DNA of 64,000 nt, taken from the NCBI GenBank assembly GCA_017465225.1, contig JAFTWQ010000006.1, positions 1 through 64,000 on the forward strand. Direction: 5' to 3'. The notes beneath the pieces are model-generated. The model ran no database searches, was not told the DNA's origin, and worked only from the letters and a program-made list of their open reading frames with translations. Source of the DNA: Bacteroidales bacterium. Its GTDB lineage: Bacteria; Bacteroidota; Bacteroidia; Bacteroidales; UBA932. The position numbers were made by a program, and so were the translations under genes. Below, piece by piece: positions 1-9,968 of this stretch (the stretch's first letter is position 1; every line of letters starts with the position of its first letter).

Positions 1-20
1 CCAAAAGAAGAAGAGTGTGA
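1..20 (+). CDS. rpsK: rpsK 3' end (ribosomal protein S11), foreign fragment
   Basis: Only the last five codons are present, reading K-R-R-R-V and then TGA at 18-20. This is the usual basic C-terminus of ribosomal protein S11. A ribosome binding site (GGAGG, 22-26) and the rpsD start follow at once, which is the standard rpsK-rpsD order. The identification rests on this context because five residues alone would not be enough. The fragment belongs with the Clostridia-like rpsD piece and probably not with the rest of the window. Confidence 0.55.
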
Positions 21-38
21 TGGAGGTGCGAAAGTAAT

Positions 39-113
39 ATGGCAAGATATACAGGTGCGGTGTGCAGACAGTGCCGCCGTGAAGGACAGAAGCTCTTTTT
101 GAAGGGCGACAGA
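39..113 (+). CDS. rpsD: rpsD 5' fragment (ribosomal protein S4, zinc-finger type), truncated by a junction
   Basis: From ATG at 39 the frame reads [16 protein letters not shown] and continues to LFLKGDR at 113, 25 codons that match the N-terminus of S4. The CxxC pair is half of the four-cysteine zinc site of the C+ form of S4 found in Clostridia and some other phyla. Bacteroidota S4 normally lacks these cysteines and starts MARYTGPKxRIARKFG. The next expected residue is Cys, but the sequence changes at 114-115 into a tRNA-Thr on the other strand. Codon 25 is therefore the last authentic one. A strong SD lies 13-17 bases upstream of the ATG. The gene is foreign to this contig and almost certainly marks an assembly chimera or contig-end join. 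Confidence 0.8.
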
Positions 114-114
114 T

Positions 115-167
115 ACTCGCGACCTCTTCCTTACCAAGGAAGCGCTCTACCCCTGAGCTACACTGGC
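115..167 (-). tRNA. tRNA-Thr (anticodon GGT), 3' part missing
   Basis: Reading the minus strand from 167, the acceptor 5' strand GCCAGTG, D-arm, anticodon stem and loop (GGT at 133-135) and variable region are normal. The sequence stops matching inside the T-arm, after GTCGCGAGT. The TTCGA loop, the 3' T-stem and the 3' acceptor strand are absent, replaced by the rpsD fragment. It is the fourth gene of a Thr-Tyr-Gly-Thr tRNA operon. In many bacteria, including E. coli (thrU-tyrU-glyT-thrT), tuf follows this tRNA. The break falls just where tuf would be expected next. Confidence 0.85.
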
Positions 168-175
168 GTAGTTTG

Positions 176-248
176 AGCGGAAGACGAGGTTCGAACCCGC
201 GACCCTCAGCTTGGAAGGCTGATGCTCTACCGACTGAGCTACTTCCGC
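176..248 (-). tRNA. tRNA-Gly (anticodon TCC)
   Basis: A complete 73-nt cloverleaf reads from 248 to 176 on the minus strand. The acceptor GCGGAAG pairs with CTTCCGC, the discriminator is T, the anticodon is TCC in the loop CTTCCAA, and the T-loop is TTCGAAC. CCA is not encoded. It decodes GGA/GGG glycine codons. It is the third gene of the Thr-Tyr-Gly-Thr operon and is separated from tRNA-Tyr by a 63-base spacer that holds two hairpins. Confidence 0.95.
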
Positions 249-254
249 AATTCC

Positions 255-307
255 CTTTGAAAGTTGCCTTTTCAAAGTAAAAGCCCGATCGTCTTGCTTT
301 CGGGCTT
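255..307 (-). other. Two tandem hairpins in the tRNA-Tyr/tRNA-Gly spacer
   Basis: The spacer contains two perfect 8-bp stems. One is CTTTGAAA (255-262) with TTTCAAAG (270-277) and a 7-nt loop. The other is AAGCCCGA (281-288) with TCGGGCTT (300-307) and an 11-nt loop. On the transcribed minus strand the second is followed by TTTAC, so it resembles a weak terminator. Because more tRNAs follow, RNase processing signals or partial attenuation are equally plausible. Confidence 0.45.
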
Positions 308-311
308 CTTG

Positions 312-394
312 TGGGAGAAGATGGATTCGAACCACCGAAGGTATAAACCAGCAGATTTACAGTCTGCCCCATTTGGCCACTCTGGTATTCTCCC
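312..394 (-). tRNA. tRNA-Tyr (anticodon GTA)
   Basis: An 83-nt class II tRNA reads from 394 to 312 on the minus strand. The acceptor GGGAGAA pairs with TTCTCCC and the discriminator is A. The anticodon GTA sits in CTGTAAA, and there is a long variable arm (GCTGGTTTATACCTTC) as expected for tRNA-Tyr. CCA is not encoded. It is the second gene of the tRNA operon. Confidence 0.95.
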
Positions 395-416
395 AAAATT
401 CTTTTAAGAACTTTTG

Positions 417-490
417 AGCCGATGGAGGGAATCGAACCCACGACCCCGAGATTACAAATCACGTGCTCTGGCCAACTGAGCTACATCGGC
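417..490 (-). tRNA. tRNA-Thr (anticodon TGT)
   Basis: A complete 74-nt cloverleaf reads from 490 to 417 on the minus strand. The acceptor GCCGATG pairs with CATCGGC, the discriminator is T, the anticodon is TGT, and the T-loop is TTCGATT. It decodes ACA/ACG. It is the first gene of the operon, about 42 bases downstream of the predicted transcription start. Confidence 0.95.
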
Positions 491-536
491 ATTGTTGTCT
501 GTTTCCGTTTCAGAAGTCATTTCCTTAACGGGATTG

Positions 537-567
537 CAAAGGTAGACATTATTTTTAATTCTCCAAA
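537..567 (-). promoter_or_regulatory. Promoter of the tRNA operon (Bacteroidota sigma-ABfr type)
   Basis: On the minus strand a -33 TTTG (564-567) is followed after 19 bases by a perfect -7 TACCTTTG (537-544). This matches the Bacteroidota consensus TTTG-N19-21-TAnnTTTG. Transcription should start near 530 and run into tRNA-Thr(TGT). It lies just past the dxs stop codon, and no hairpin terminator for dxs is visible in between. Confidence 0.75.
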
Positions 568-572
568 ACTTT

Positions 573-2483
573 TCAATCTTTTTTTGAGATTTTTTTGAAT
601 TCTTCCTCTATAACTGCCTTTATCCCTTCGGCTGTAAGCCCGCATTCGGCCCTCAGTTCTTTCTGTGTACCCTGGCTTATGTATGCGTCCGGTATTCCTA
701 CAGGCATTACAGGTGTAAGGCGTTCGTCAGATGACATGTGCTCTGCGACCGCTCCATAGAGCCCGCCGATGATGCTGCCGTCCTCGACGGTTATCACTCT
801 CTCGTGTCTGCCGGCGATTTCATCCAGCATATCCTTGTCAATCGGCTTAATATACCTTATATTATATACGGAAGGTGTCCATCCTGTCTCCTTCTTCAGC
901 TCTGATGCCGCTTCGACGGCTCTGTTTGCAACCGGTCCTGCCGCTATCACCGCCACCTTGCTGCCCTCAACGAGCATTTCTCCCTTTCCTGCCGTCATGA
1001 GTTCAAAACCATGTCCCTGCCAGTCCCGTCCTTCTCCGTATCCGCGCGGATACCTTATTATATAAGGGCCGGTTTCTGCCATCATGGCCGAATACATCAT
1101 GTCCTTCAGCTCGATCTCGTCCTTCGGCGCGGCGATGACCGCTCCCGGGACAGACCTGTAGACGGACATGTCGTAGCATCCGTGGTGGGTCGCTCCGTCC
1201 TCGCCGACCAGGCCGCCTCTGTCCAGGCAGAGCACTACAGGGAGCCCCTGCAGGGCCACGTCATGGATGATCTGGTCGTATGCTCGCTGCGAGAATGATG
1301 AGTATATGTTACAGAACGGCTTGAGGCCGCCGGCTGCAAGCCCCGCCGAGAATGTCACGGCGTGCTCCTCCTCGATGCCGACGTCATAGAAGCGGTCCGG
1401 CATTGCCTTGGCCAGCATGTTCATGCCGCATCCGGATGCCATCGCCGGTGTCACTCCGACTACTTTCGGGTTCATTCCCGCCAGTTCAAGGAGAACCGTG
1501 CCGAATACGTCCTGATATCTGCTTTCTCCCTTTTCGCTCTTGATCCGCTCTCCGGTCTCAGGGTCAAAGATGCCCGGTGCATGCCATACGGTCTGATTCT
1601 GTTCTGCCGGAGCATAGCCCTTGCCTTTCTTTGTCAGAGTGTGGAGAATAAGCGGACCTCCGATCTCCTTGAGCTTCTTCAGAGTCTCGACTACCTGCGC
1701 TATGTCGTTTCCGTCTATAGGACCGAAATATCTGAATCCCATTGCCTGGAAGAGATGTCCTCCGCTTCTGCGTACGAGATGTGACTTTGTCGTAGCGACG
1801 ATCCTCTGCAGGAGGCTTCGGGCCTTGCTTTCTCCCAGCCTGTCCCAGACATGCTTCTTCACCTTGTTGTATGTCGGGTCGGAGGTTATCTTGAGCAGAT
1901 AGTTGTGGAGGGCTCCTATATTCTTGTCGATGGAAATATTGTTGTCGTTGAGAATGACGAGGATGTCTGACTTTGCGGCTCCTGCATTGTTGAGTCCCTC
2001 GAATGCCAGTCCTCCTGTAAGCGAACCGTCGCCGATAAGGGCGACGACCTTCTGGTTCAGTCCCTGCTGCTTTGACGCCTCTGCGAATCCGAGGGCCGCA
2101 GAGATGGAAGTTGACGAATGGCCCGCACCGAAGGCGTCATACTCGCTTTCTGCCCTTTTAGGGAATCCGCTGATGCCGTCCTTCATCCTGTTCTTGCGGA
2201 AGGCCTCGCGCCTGCCGGTGATGATCTTGTGGGCGTATGCCTGGTGGCCTACGTCGAAGACAAGCTTGTCAGATGGGGTGTCGTAGACATAATGAAGGCC
2301 TACCATCAGCTCTACCGCTCCAAGGCTCGAGCCGAGGTGCCCCGGATTCACCGAGCAGCACTCGATCATGTAGCTGCGGATCTCCTCGCATAGCGCGCGA
2401 AGCTCGTCCAGGTTGAAATTCTTTATGTCGGCAGGGGAGTCCACCCTGTCAAGGTATGTATATGTCATAGACGAATGTTCCAT
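573..2483 (-). CDS. dxs: 1-deoxy-D-xylulose-5-phosphate synthase
   Basis: This cytosolic thiamine-diphosphate enzyme condenses pyruvate and glyceraldehyde 3-phosphate into DXP, the first step of the MEP isoprenoid pathway, and also feeds thiamine and pyridoxal synthesis. The 636 residues cover the full family length. Visible marks are the N-terminal HLGSSLG segment, the TPP/Mg motif GDGSLTGG through LNN (about residues 150-170), the catalytic-Glu segment GIEEEHAVTFSAG (about 370) and a C-terminal transketolase domain (ITVEDGSIIGG). The ATG at 2483 is preceded by a promoter whose start would be near 2502. A second ATG five codons in is possible. The gene is divergent from the MFS pair and followed by the tRNA operon. 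Confidence 0.97.
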   Translation of the reverse strand: MEHSSMTYTYLDRVDSPADIKNFNLDELRALCEEIRSYMIECCSVNPGHLGSSLGAVELMVGLHYVYDTPSDKLVFDVGHQAYAHKIITGRREAFRKNRMKDGISGFPKRAESEYDAFGAGHSSTSISAALGFAEASKQQGLNQKVVALIGDGSLTGGLAFEGLNNAGAAKSDILVILNDNNISIDKNIGALHNYLLKITSDPTYNKVKKHVWDRLGESKARSLLQRIVATTKSHLVRRSGGHLFQAMGFRYFGPIDGNDIAQVVETLKKLKEIGGPLILHTLTKKGKGYAPAEQNQTVWHAPGIFDPETGERIKSEKGESRYQDVFGTVLLELAGMNPKVVGVTPAMASGCGMNMLAKAMPDRFYDVGIEEEHAVTFSAGLAAGGLKPFCNIYSSFSQRAYDQIIHDVALQGLPVVLCLDRGGLVGEDGATHHGCYDMSVYRSVPGAVIAAPKDEIELKDMMYSAMMAETGPYIIRYPRGYGEGRDWQGHGFELMTAGKGEMLVEGSKVAVIAAGPVANRAVEAASELKKETGWTPSVYNIRYIKPIDKDMLDEIAGRHERVITVEDGSIIGGLYGAVAEHMSSDERLTPVMPVGIPDAYISQGTQKELRAECGLTAEGIKAVIEEEFKKISKKD

Positions 2484-2507
2484 AATCCGTTGATGCCAAA
2501 AGGCCTG

Positions 2508-2539
2508 CGAAGTTACTATTTTATTCGGACAATCCGAAA
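2508..2539 (-). promoter_or_regulatory. Probable dxs promoter
   Basis: On the minus strand a -7-like TAACTTCG (2508-2515) lies 20 bases downstream of a TTTC (2536-2539) that approximates the -33 TTTG. Start would be near 2502, giving a ~20-base leader. It matches 6 of 8 and weakly at -33, so support is moderate. Confidence 0.45.
2524..2538. promoter_or_regulatory. Inverted repeat between the divergent dxs and MFS promoters
   Basis: TTCGGA-CAA-TCCGAA is a perfect 6-bp inverted repeat with a 3-base spacer. It overlaps the -33 region of the dxs promoter and lies just upstream of the -33 box of the MFS promoter. The position fits an operator for a dimeric regulator that could affect both directions. 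No regulator gene is adjacent. Confidence 0.4.
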
Positions 2540-2544
2540 TCTGT

Positions 2545-2575
2545 TTTGCCGATTAGGACAAAAACCGTATCTTCG
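2545..2575 (+). promoter_or_regulatory. Promoter of the MFS pair
   Basis: A -33 TTTG (2545-2548) is followed after 19 bases by TATCTTCG (2568-2575), seven of eight against TAnnTTTG if its fixed T-to-C change is the only deviation. Start would be near 2582, with a ~30-base leader to the ATG at 2613. Confidence 0.6.
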
Positions 2576-2612
2576 CAAATTGAAATCCAGAAAGAACAAA
2601 TAATCAGATATT

Positions 2613-3965
2613 ATGGCAGAAACTATCAAAAAGTATCTAAATGACAGCTTTGCGGCAAGATGGGCGGCACTTATCCTCATCGCGCTCGCAATGTTTTTCG
2701 CGTACATGTTCGTGGACGTGATGTCACCTCTCCAGTCGCTCGTCGAATCGTCAAGAGGCTGGGACAGCTCGGTTTTCGGAACATATGCGGCTTCCGAGTA
2801 CATCCTCAATGTATGCGGTTTCCTCATCCTTGCAGGTATCATCCTTGACAAGATGGGAGTACGTTTCACAGGAATCCTTTCGACATCCCTCATGGTTGCC
2901 GGTGCGGCCATCAAGTATGTCGGCATCACAGACTGGTTCCAGGCTACAGCATTCTGCGAGTGGCTCGGTTCATGGTGGACAGCCCTTCCGGGCAGCGCAA
3001 AGATGGCTTCTCTCGGCTTTATGATCTTCGGATGCGGCTGCGAGATGGCCGGTATCACCGTGTCGAAGGCTATCGCAAAGTGGTTTGACGGCAAGGAGAT
3101 GGCTCTTGCGATGGGCCTCGAGATGGCTATCGCCCGTCTTGGAGTATTCGCAGTGCTTTCGGCTTCTCCACGTCTTGCCGACAAGTTCGGAAACATCGAG
3201 GCTCCTATCCTCTTCTGCGTGGTGCTCCTCCTCATCGGTCTCATCAATTTCATAGTATTCTCGGTGATGGATGCAAAGCTTGACAAGCAGATGGGTATAG
3301 TTGCAGGCGGCGAATCCAGCGAGGAGTTCAAGGTGAGCGACCTCGGAAAGATCTTCCGCAGCAAGATGTTCTGGCTCGTGGCCCTTCTCTGCGTACTTTA
3401 TTATTCGGCAATCTTCCCATTCCAGAGATATGCGACCAACTTCCTCGAGGTGACTCTCCAGATCCCTGCATCAGAGGCTGCGGACCTTTTCAGATGGTTC
3501 CCTATCCTTGCGATGTTCCTGACTCCGGTCCTCGGTGGTTTCCTTGATACAAGGGGTAAGGGAGCGACAATGCTCATGATCGGTGCAATCATCATGATCG
3601 CCTGCCATCTCAGCTTCGCGTTCCTCCTTCCGGTTTATCCTCAGAAGTGGTTTGCGCTTCTCCTGATCGTCGTGCTCGGAGTGTCATTCTCGCTTGTGCC
3701 TGCGGCCCTCTGGCCTTCAGTGCCGAAGATCATCGACCCAGTGATCCTCGGAAGTGCATACTCGCTCATCTTCTGGATCCAGAACGTAGGCCTCTGCTTC
3801 GTTCCGCTCATCATCGGTAACGCCCTCAAGGCTACAGGAGGATATACGGTGCCTATGATCATTTTCGCATCATTCGGAATCGTTGCCTTCTTCATGTCTC
3901 TCCTTCTTAAAGTGGAGGACAAGAAGAAAGGATACGGACTCGAACTTCCTAACATCAAGAAATAA
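2613..3965 (+). CDS. MFS transporter (first of a tandem pair)
   Basis: A 450-residue integral membrane transporter of the major facilitator superfamily with about 12 hydrophobic helices. The loop after TM2 carries a motif-A-like LDKMGVRF (about residues 78-85), and KWFDGKEMALAMG (about 155-168) resembles the conserved TM4-5 loop of the oxalate/nitrate type of MFS carriers. A short cytosolic loop sits in the middle (MDAKLDKQMG). Its stop codon overlaps the start of the next transporter by one base (TAATG), so the two are translationally coupled. The substrate cannot be read from sequence. Sitting just upstream of a xylan locus suggests a sugar or oligosaccharide role, but this is only inference. 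Confidence 0.85.
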   Translation: MAETIKKYLNDSFAARWAALILIALAMFFAYMFVDVMSPLQSLVESSRGWDSSVFGTYAASEYILNVCGFLILAGIILDKMGVRFTGILSTSLMVAGAAIKYVGITDWFQATAFCEWLGSWWTALPGSAKMASLGFMIFGCGCEMAGITVSKAIAKWFDGKEMALAMGLEMAIARLGVFAVLSASPRLADKFGNIEAPILFCVVLLLIGLINFIVFSVMDAKLDKQMGIVAGGESSEEFKVSDLGKIFRSKMFWLVALLCVLYYSAIFPFQRYATNFLEVTLQIPASEAADLFRWFPILAMFLTPVLGGFLDTRGKGATMLMIGAIIMIACHLSFAFLLPVYPQKWFALLLIVVLGVSFSLVPAALWPSVPKIIDPVILGSAYSLIFWIQNVGLCFVPLIIGNALKATGGYTVPMIIFASFGIVAFFMSLLLKVEDKKKGYGLELPNIKK

Positions 3966-5338
3966 TGTCAACCCTGAAAAAGACTATCAGGGACAACAGG
4001 TGGGCATGCTGGCTGGCGCTGGCATGCCTTGTTGTTCCTATGTTCGCCTCATATTTCTTCGACGACATGTTCTCGTCCCTTTCCGAGCTCTTCAAGAATC
4101 CGGAGTATCTGGAGCTGGGCTGGAACATGGCGGATTACGGCTTCTATGCCAGCGGATATTCCTTCCTGTGCATCTGGGGAGGCCTCATCATCTGCGGTGC
4201 CCTTCTTGACAGGTTCGGTGTCCGTCTGGTCGGATCGATATTCGTCGGCATGATGGCAGGAGGAGCGGGACTTGTTACCTTTGCCATTTCGGCAGGCTTC
4301 GAGCCGAAGACCTCGCTCACGATCGCATATGTCGGATGCATGCTTTTCGGCCTCGGAAGCGAGATCGCGGGCGTTTCGGTCACAAGGTCCATCGCTAAAT
4401 GGTTCAAGGGACGCAACATGGCCCTTGCCATGGGACTCCAGCTCGCGATCGCCCGCTTCGGTACGGCTACAGCTATCCTGATCGCTCCTATGATCGTGAA
4501 GCAGAAGGCCCTCGGAGAGATCTATACGCTTGCCGAAACCAACAGGCCTGCCCTTATAGGCCTGGCCGTCCTGGCGATAGGAGTCATCCTATGGGCCATA
4601 TTCGTGGCCATGGACGCGAAATTCGACAAGGAAACCGGTGAGACCGACAAGGTTGAGACGGCTGAAGAGGATAAATTCAGGATTTCCGATATCTGGAAGG
4701 TGCTGAGCAATCCTCGTTTCCTCATGATCGCCATCCTTTGCGTGACATTCTACTGCTGCGTAATCCGTTTCAAGAAGTTCGGTGTGTCGATCCTGCTCCC
4801 TCTTTTCGGCGTGGATCTCGATATCGCGACTGTACTTCTTGCGATGATCCCATTCTTCACCATCCTTTTCACTCCGCTTTTCGGAGCCCTTGTGGACAAG
4901 GTGGGGAAGGCCACGACATGGATGATCGTGGGATCGGCCCTTGTGCTTGTGTCGCATCTTATCATCACTTTCGCCCCACAGGGCGTGCCGTTCTATGCAT
5001 ATGTGGCCATCGCCCTTCTCGGCATAGGATACTCTCTTGTGCCGTCTGCAATGTGGCCGTCAGTGCCAAAGATCATCCCGGAGAAGAACCTCGGTACAGC
5101 ATACTCGCTTATCTACTGGGTGCAGAATCTCGGAATGTGGGCGGTTCCGATCTATGTCGGCCGCATCTTCACGAAGGAAATCACCGAGGCAGGCAACCAT
5201 GCCCAGGAAGTCTCGGCTGCAATCCATGCGGAATGGATCTTCATACTTCTCGGAGTGGTGGCTATTGCGGTAGCCTTGCTGCTTTTCTTCTCCTCGAAGA
5301 AACATCCGGAACTCCGGCTGGACGAACCTGCTCAATAA
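3965..5338 (+). CDS. MFS transporter (second of a tandem pair)
   Basis: This 457-residue paralogue of the upstream gene has the same layout: LDRFGVRLVG motif A, SIAKWFKGRNMALAMGLQ in the TM4-5 loop, a charged central loop (MDAKFDKETGETDKVET) and the closing segment IGYSLVPSAMWPSVPKI. That segment is nearly the same as LGVSFSLVPAALWPSVPKI in the first copy. The ATG overlaps the preceding stop (TAATG). The pair probably arose by tandem duplication and may act as two carriers or as a heteromer. The stop codon lies inside the 5' arm of the terminator hairpin. Confidence 0.85.
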   Translation: MSTLKKTIRDNRWACWLALACLVVPMFASYFFDDMFSSLSELFKNPEYLELGWNMADYGFYASGYSFLCIWGGLIICGALLDRFGVRLVGSIFVGMMAGGAGLVTFAISAGFEPKTSLTIAYVGCMLFGLGSEIAGVSVTRSIAKWFKGRNMALAMGLQLAIARFGTATAILIAPMIVKQKALGEIYTLAETNRPALIGLAVLAIGVILWAIFVAMDAKFDKETGETDKVETAEEDKFRISDIWKVLSNPRFLMIAILCVTFYCCVIRFKKFGVSILLPLFGVDLDIATVLLAMIPFFTILFTPLFGALVDKVGKATTWMIVGSALVLVSHLIITFAPQGVPFYAYVAIALLGIGYSLVPSAMWPSVPKIIPEKNLGTAYSLIYWVQNLGMWAVPIYVGRIFTKEITEAGNHAQEVSAAIHAEWIFILLGVVAIAVALLLFFSSKKHPELRLDEPAQ

Positions 5339-5381
5339 AGAAGAATGGCTGCGCAATCACGCGCAGCCATTCTTCTTTATT
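5334..5381 (+). terminator. Perfect 21-bp stem terminator after the MFS pair
   Basis: Left arm 5334-5354 and right arm 5361-5381 are exact reverse complements (21 bp) around a 6-base loop AATCAC. The stem is GC-rich at the tip (GGCTGCGC) and AT-rich at the base, and the MFS stop codon TAA (5336-5338) is inside the left arm. The 3' arm ends TTCTTCTTTATT. The stem is long enough to work in both directions and isolates the MFS operon from the xylan locus. Confidence 0.8.
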
Positions 5382-5473
5382 GCTCATGATACTACAACGA
5401 AATAATTTGATACGATTCTGCAAGTATATGAGGTTTTTTAATGTTATTATTGTAATTGTAAAAAACTGACCAC

Positions 5474-8562
<3,089 letters not shown>

Positions 8563-8567
8563 GATCT

Positions 8568-9956
8568 ATGAAAAAAATATTGGTAATTGCGGCCGTATTC
8601 GGCCTCGCTGCATGTGCGCAGCCGCAGGAAGAGACTCAGCTTCCTGATAATGTGATGGTTACAGGTACAAATCCTATTATCACCAACCAGTTCACCGCTG
8701 ACCCTACAGCGCGTGTCTTCAATGGAAAGATCTATATGTATCCATCTCATGACATCCCTAGTGTCATAACACATCATGACGGATCGGCATGGTTCAGCAT
8801 GGCAGATTATCATGTCTTCTCATCTGAGGACCTGACTACATGGACGGACCATGGCGTTATCGTGACACAGGAGGATGTGCCTTGGGGCAGACCGGATGCC
8901 TATTCGATGTGGGCTCCTGACTGCGTCGAGAGGAACGGCAAGTATTACTTCTATTTCCCTAACGCTTCCAAGACAGGCGGATTTGCAGTCGGTGTGGCTA
9001 TCGCTGACAAGCCGGAAGGACCATACGAAATCCAGCCAGAGCCTATCAAGGGCATCAACGGCATCGACCCATGCGTCCTTCAGGCATCGGATGGAAATGC
9101 CTATATCTTCTGGGGTAACGGACGTTGCGCAAAGCTCAAGGAGAATATGATCGAGCTTGCCGACGACAATCCTAAGGAGGTAATGAAGTGGGGACCCCGC
9201 GAGTTCGAGATGGTGGGTGTGAGCTGCCTTAAGGGTCTGCCAAGCCGTCAGGCTGAAGGTCCGTTCGCATTCGAGTACAACGGAAACTACTATCTCACAT
9301 ATCCTTACGTGAGAGAAGACACTGAGGTCCTCGCTTACGCGATGAGCAAGAATCCTATGGGACCTTACGAGTACAAAGGCCTTATCATGGCGGAGCATGA
9401 GAACGGCTGCTGGACAAACCACCACAGTATCGTCAACTTCAAGGGCCAGTGGTACCTGTTCTATCACCACAATGCATTCTCTCCTCATTTTGACAAGAAC
9501 CGTTCTGCCCAGATCGAGAAGCTGTATTTCAATCCTGACGGAACTATCCAGGAGGTGAAGCCTACATTGCGTGGCGTAGGTCCGATCAAGGCTTCGCAGA
9601 AGGTACAGATCGACCGTTACAGCTGCATCGAAGGCGCTGCAATCGAGTATCTTGACACTACCGATTACTTCAAGGGATGGAAGACTGTCTTCGCAAAGGC
9701 AGGTGACAAGGTATGCTTCAATGAGGTGAACTTCGGCAAGAAGGCTCCGAATACAGCTGTTGTCTGCGTAAAGGCTGATGCGGGTGCGCAGCTCGAGATC
9801 GCTGCCGGCAAGGCTGTGGTGTCAGTGGAAGTGCCTGAGTCTCAGGACTGGACAGAGGTCGCTGTGCCAATGCCGAAGGTAAAGGGACTCCAGGATATCG
9901 CTGTGACTCTCAAGTCTGATACAGGAGCGGAAGTAGATTGGATCACATTTAAATAA
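8568..9956 (+). CDS. GH43 glycosidase with C-terminal CBM6-like domain, lipoprotein
   Basis: A five-bladed propeller GH43 enzyme of 462 residues. The catalytic base Asp is in QFTADPTARVFNGKIY, the pKa-modulating Asp in GIDPCVLQA and the acid Glu in AEGPFAFEYNGNYYL. GH43 enzymes act as beta-xylosidase, alpha-L-arabinofuranosidase or endo-arabinanase, and the exact activity is not readable here. The last ~125 residues (SCIEGAAIEYLDTTDYFKGW to VDWITFK) form a beta-sandwich of CBM6 type. The lipobox GLAAC-AQ predicts a lipoprotein. The start used is ATG 8568, five bases after the upstream stop, because the in-frame upstream extension lies inside the CE6-CE1 gene and lacks a signal peptide. Confidence 0.88.
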   Translation: MKKILVIAAVFGLAACAQPQEETQLPDNVMVTGTNPIITNQFTADPTARVFNGKIYMYPSHDIPSVITHHDGSAWFSMADYHVFSSEDLTTWTDHGVIVTQEDVPWGRPDAYSMWAPDCVERNGKYYFYFPNASKTGGFAVGVAIADKPEGPYEIQPEPIKGINGIDPCVLQASDGNAYIFWGNGRCAKLKENMIELADDNPKEVMKWGPREFEMVGVSCLKGLPSRQAEGPFAFEYNGNYYLTYPYVREDTEVLAYAMSKNPMGPYEYKGLIMAEHENGCWTNHHSIVNFKGQWYLFYHHNAFSPHFDKNRSAQIEKLYFNPDGTIQEVKPTLRGVGPIKASQKVQIDRYSCIEGAAIEYLDTTDYFKGWKTVFAKAGDKVCFNEVNFGKKAPNTAVVCVKADAGAQLEIAAGKAVVSVEVPESQDWTEVAVPMPKVKGLQDIAVTLKSDTGAEVDWITFK

Positions 9957-9968
9957 TAACTCATAGCC

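Noticed and set aside
2516-3364. A 282-codon open frame on the minus strand opposite the first MFS gene
   Set aside because: Shadow of the MFS gene; its sequence has no transmembrane or enzyme pattern of its own.
5382-5473. Possible promoter of the CE15 gene (TTTG at 5406 with TATATGAG, or TATTATTG at 5445)
   Set aside because: Neither pair has both a good -7 box and a 19-21 base spacing. The promoter may depend on the HTCS, but nothing can be placed with confidence.
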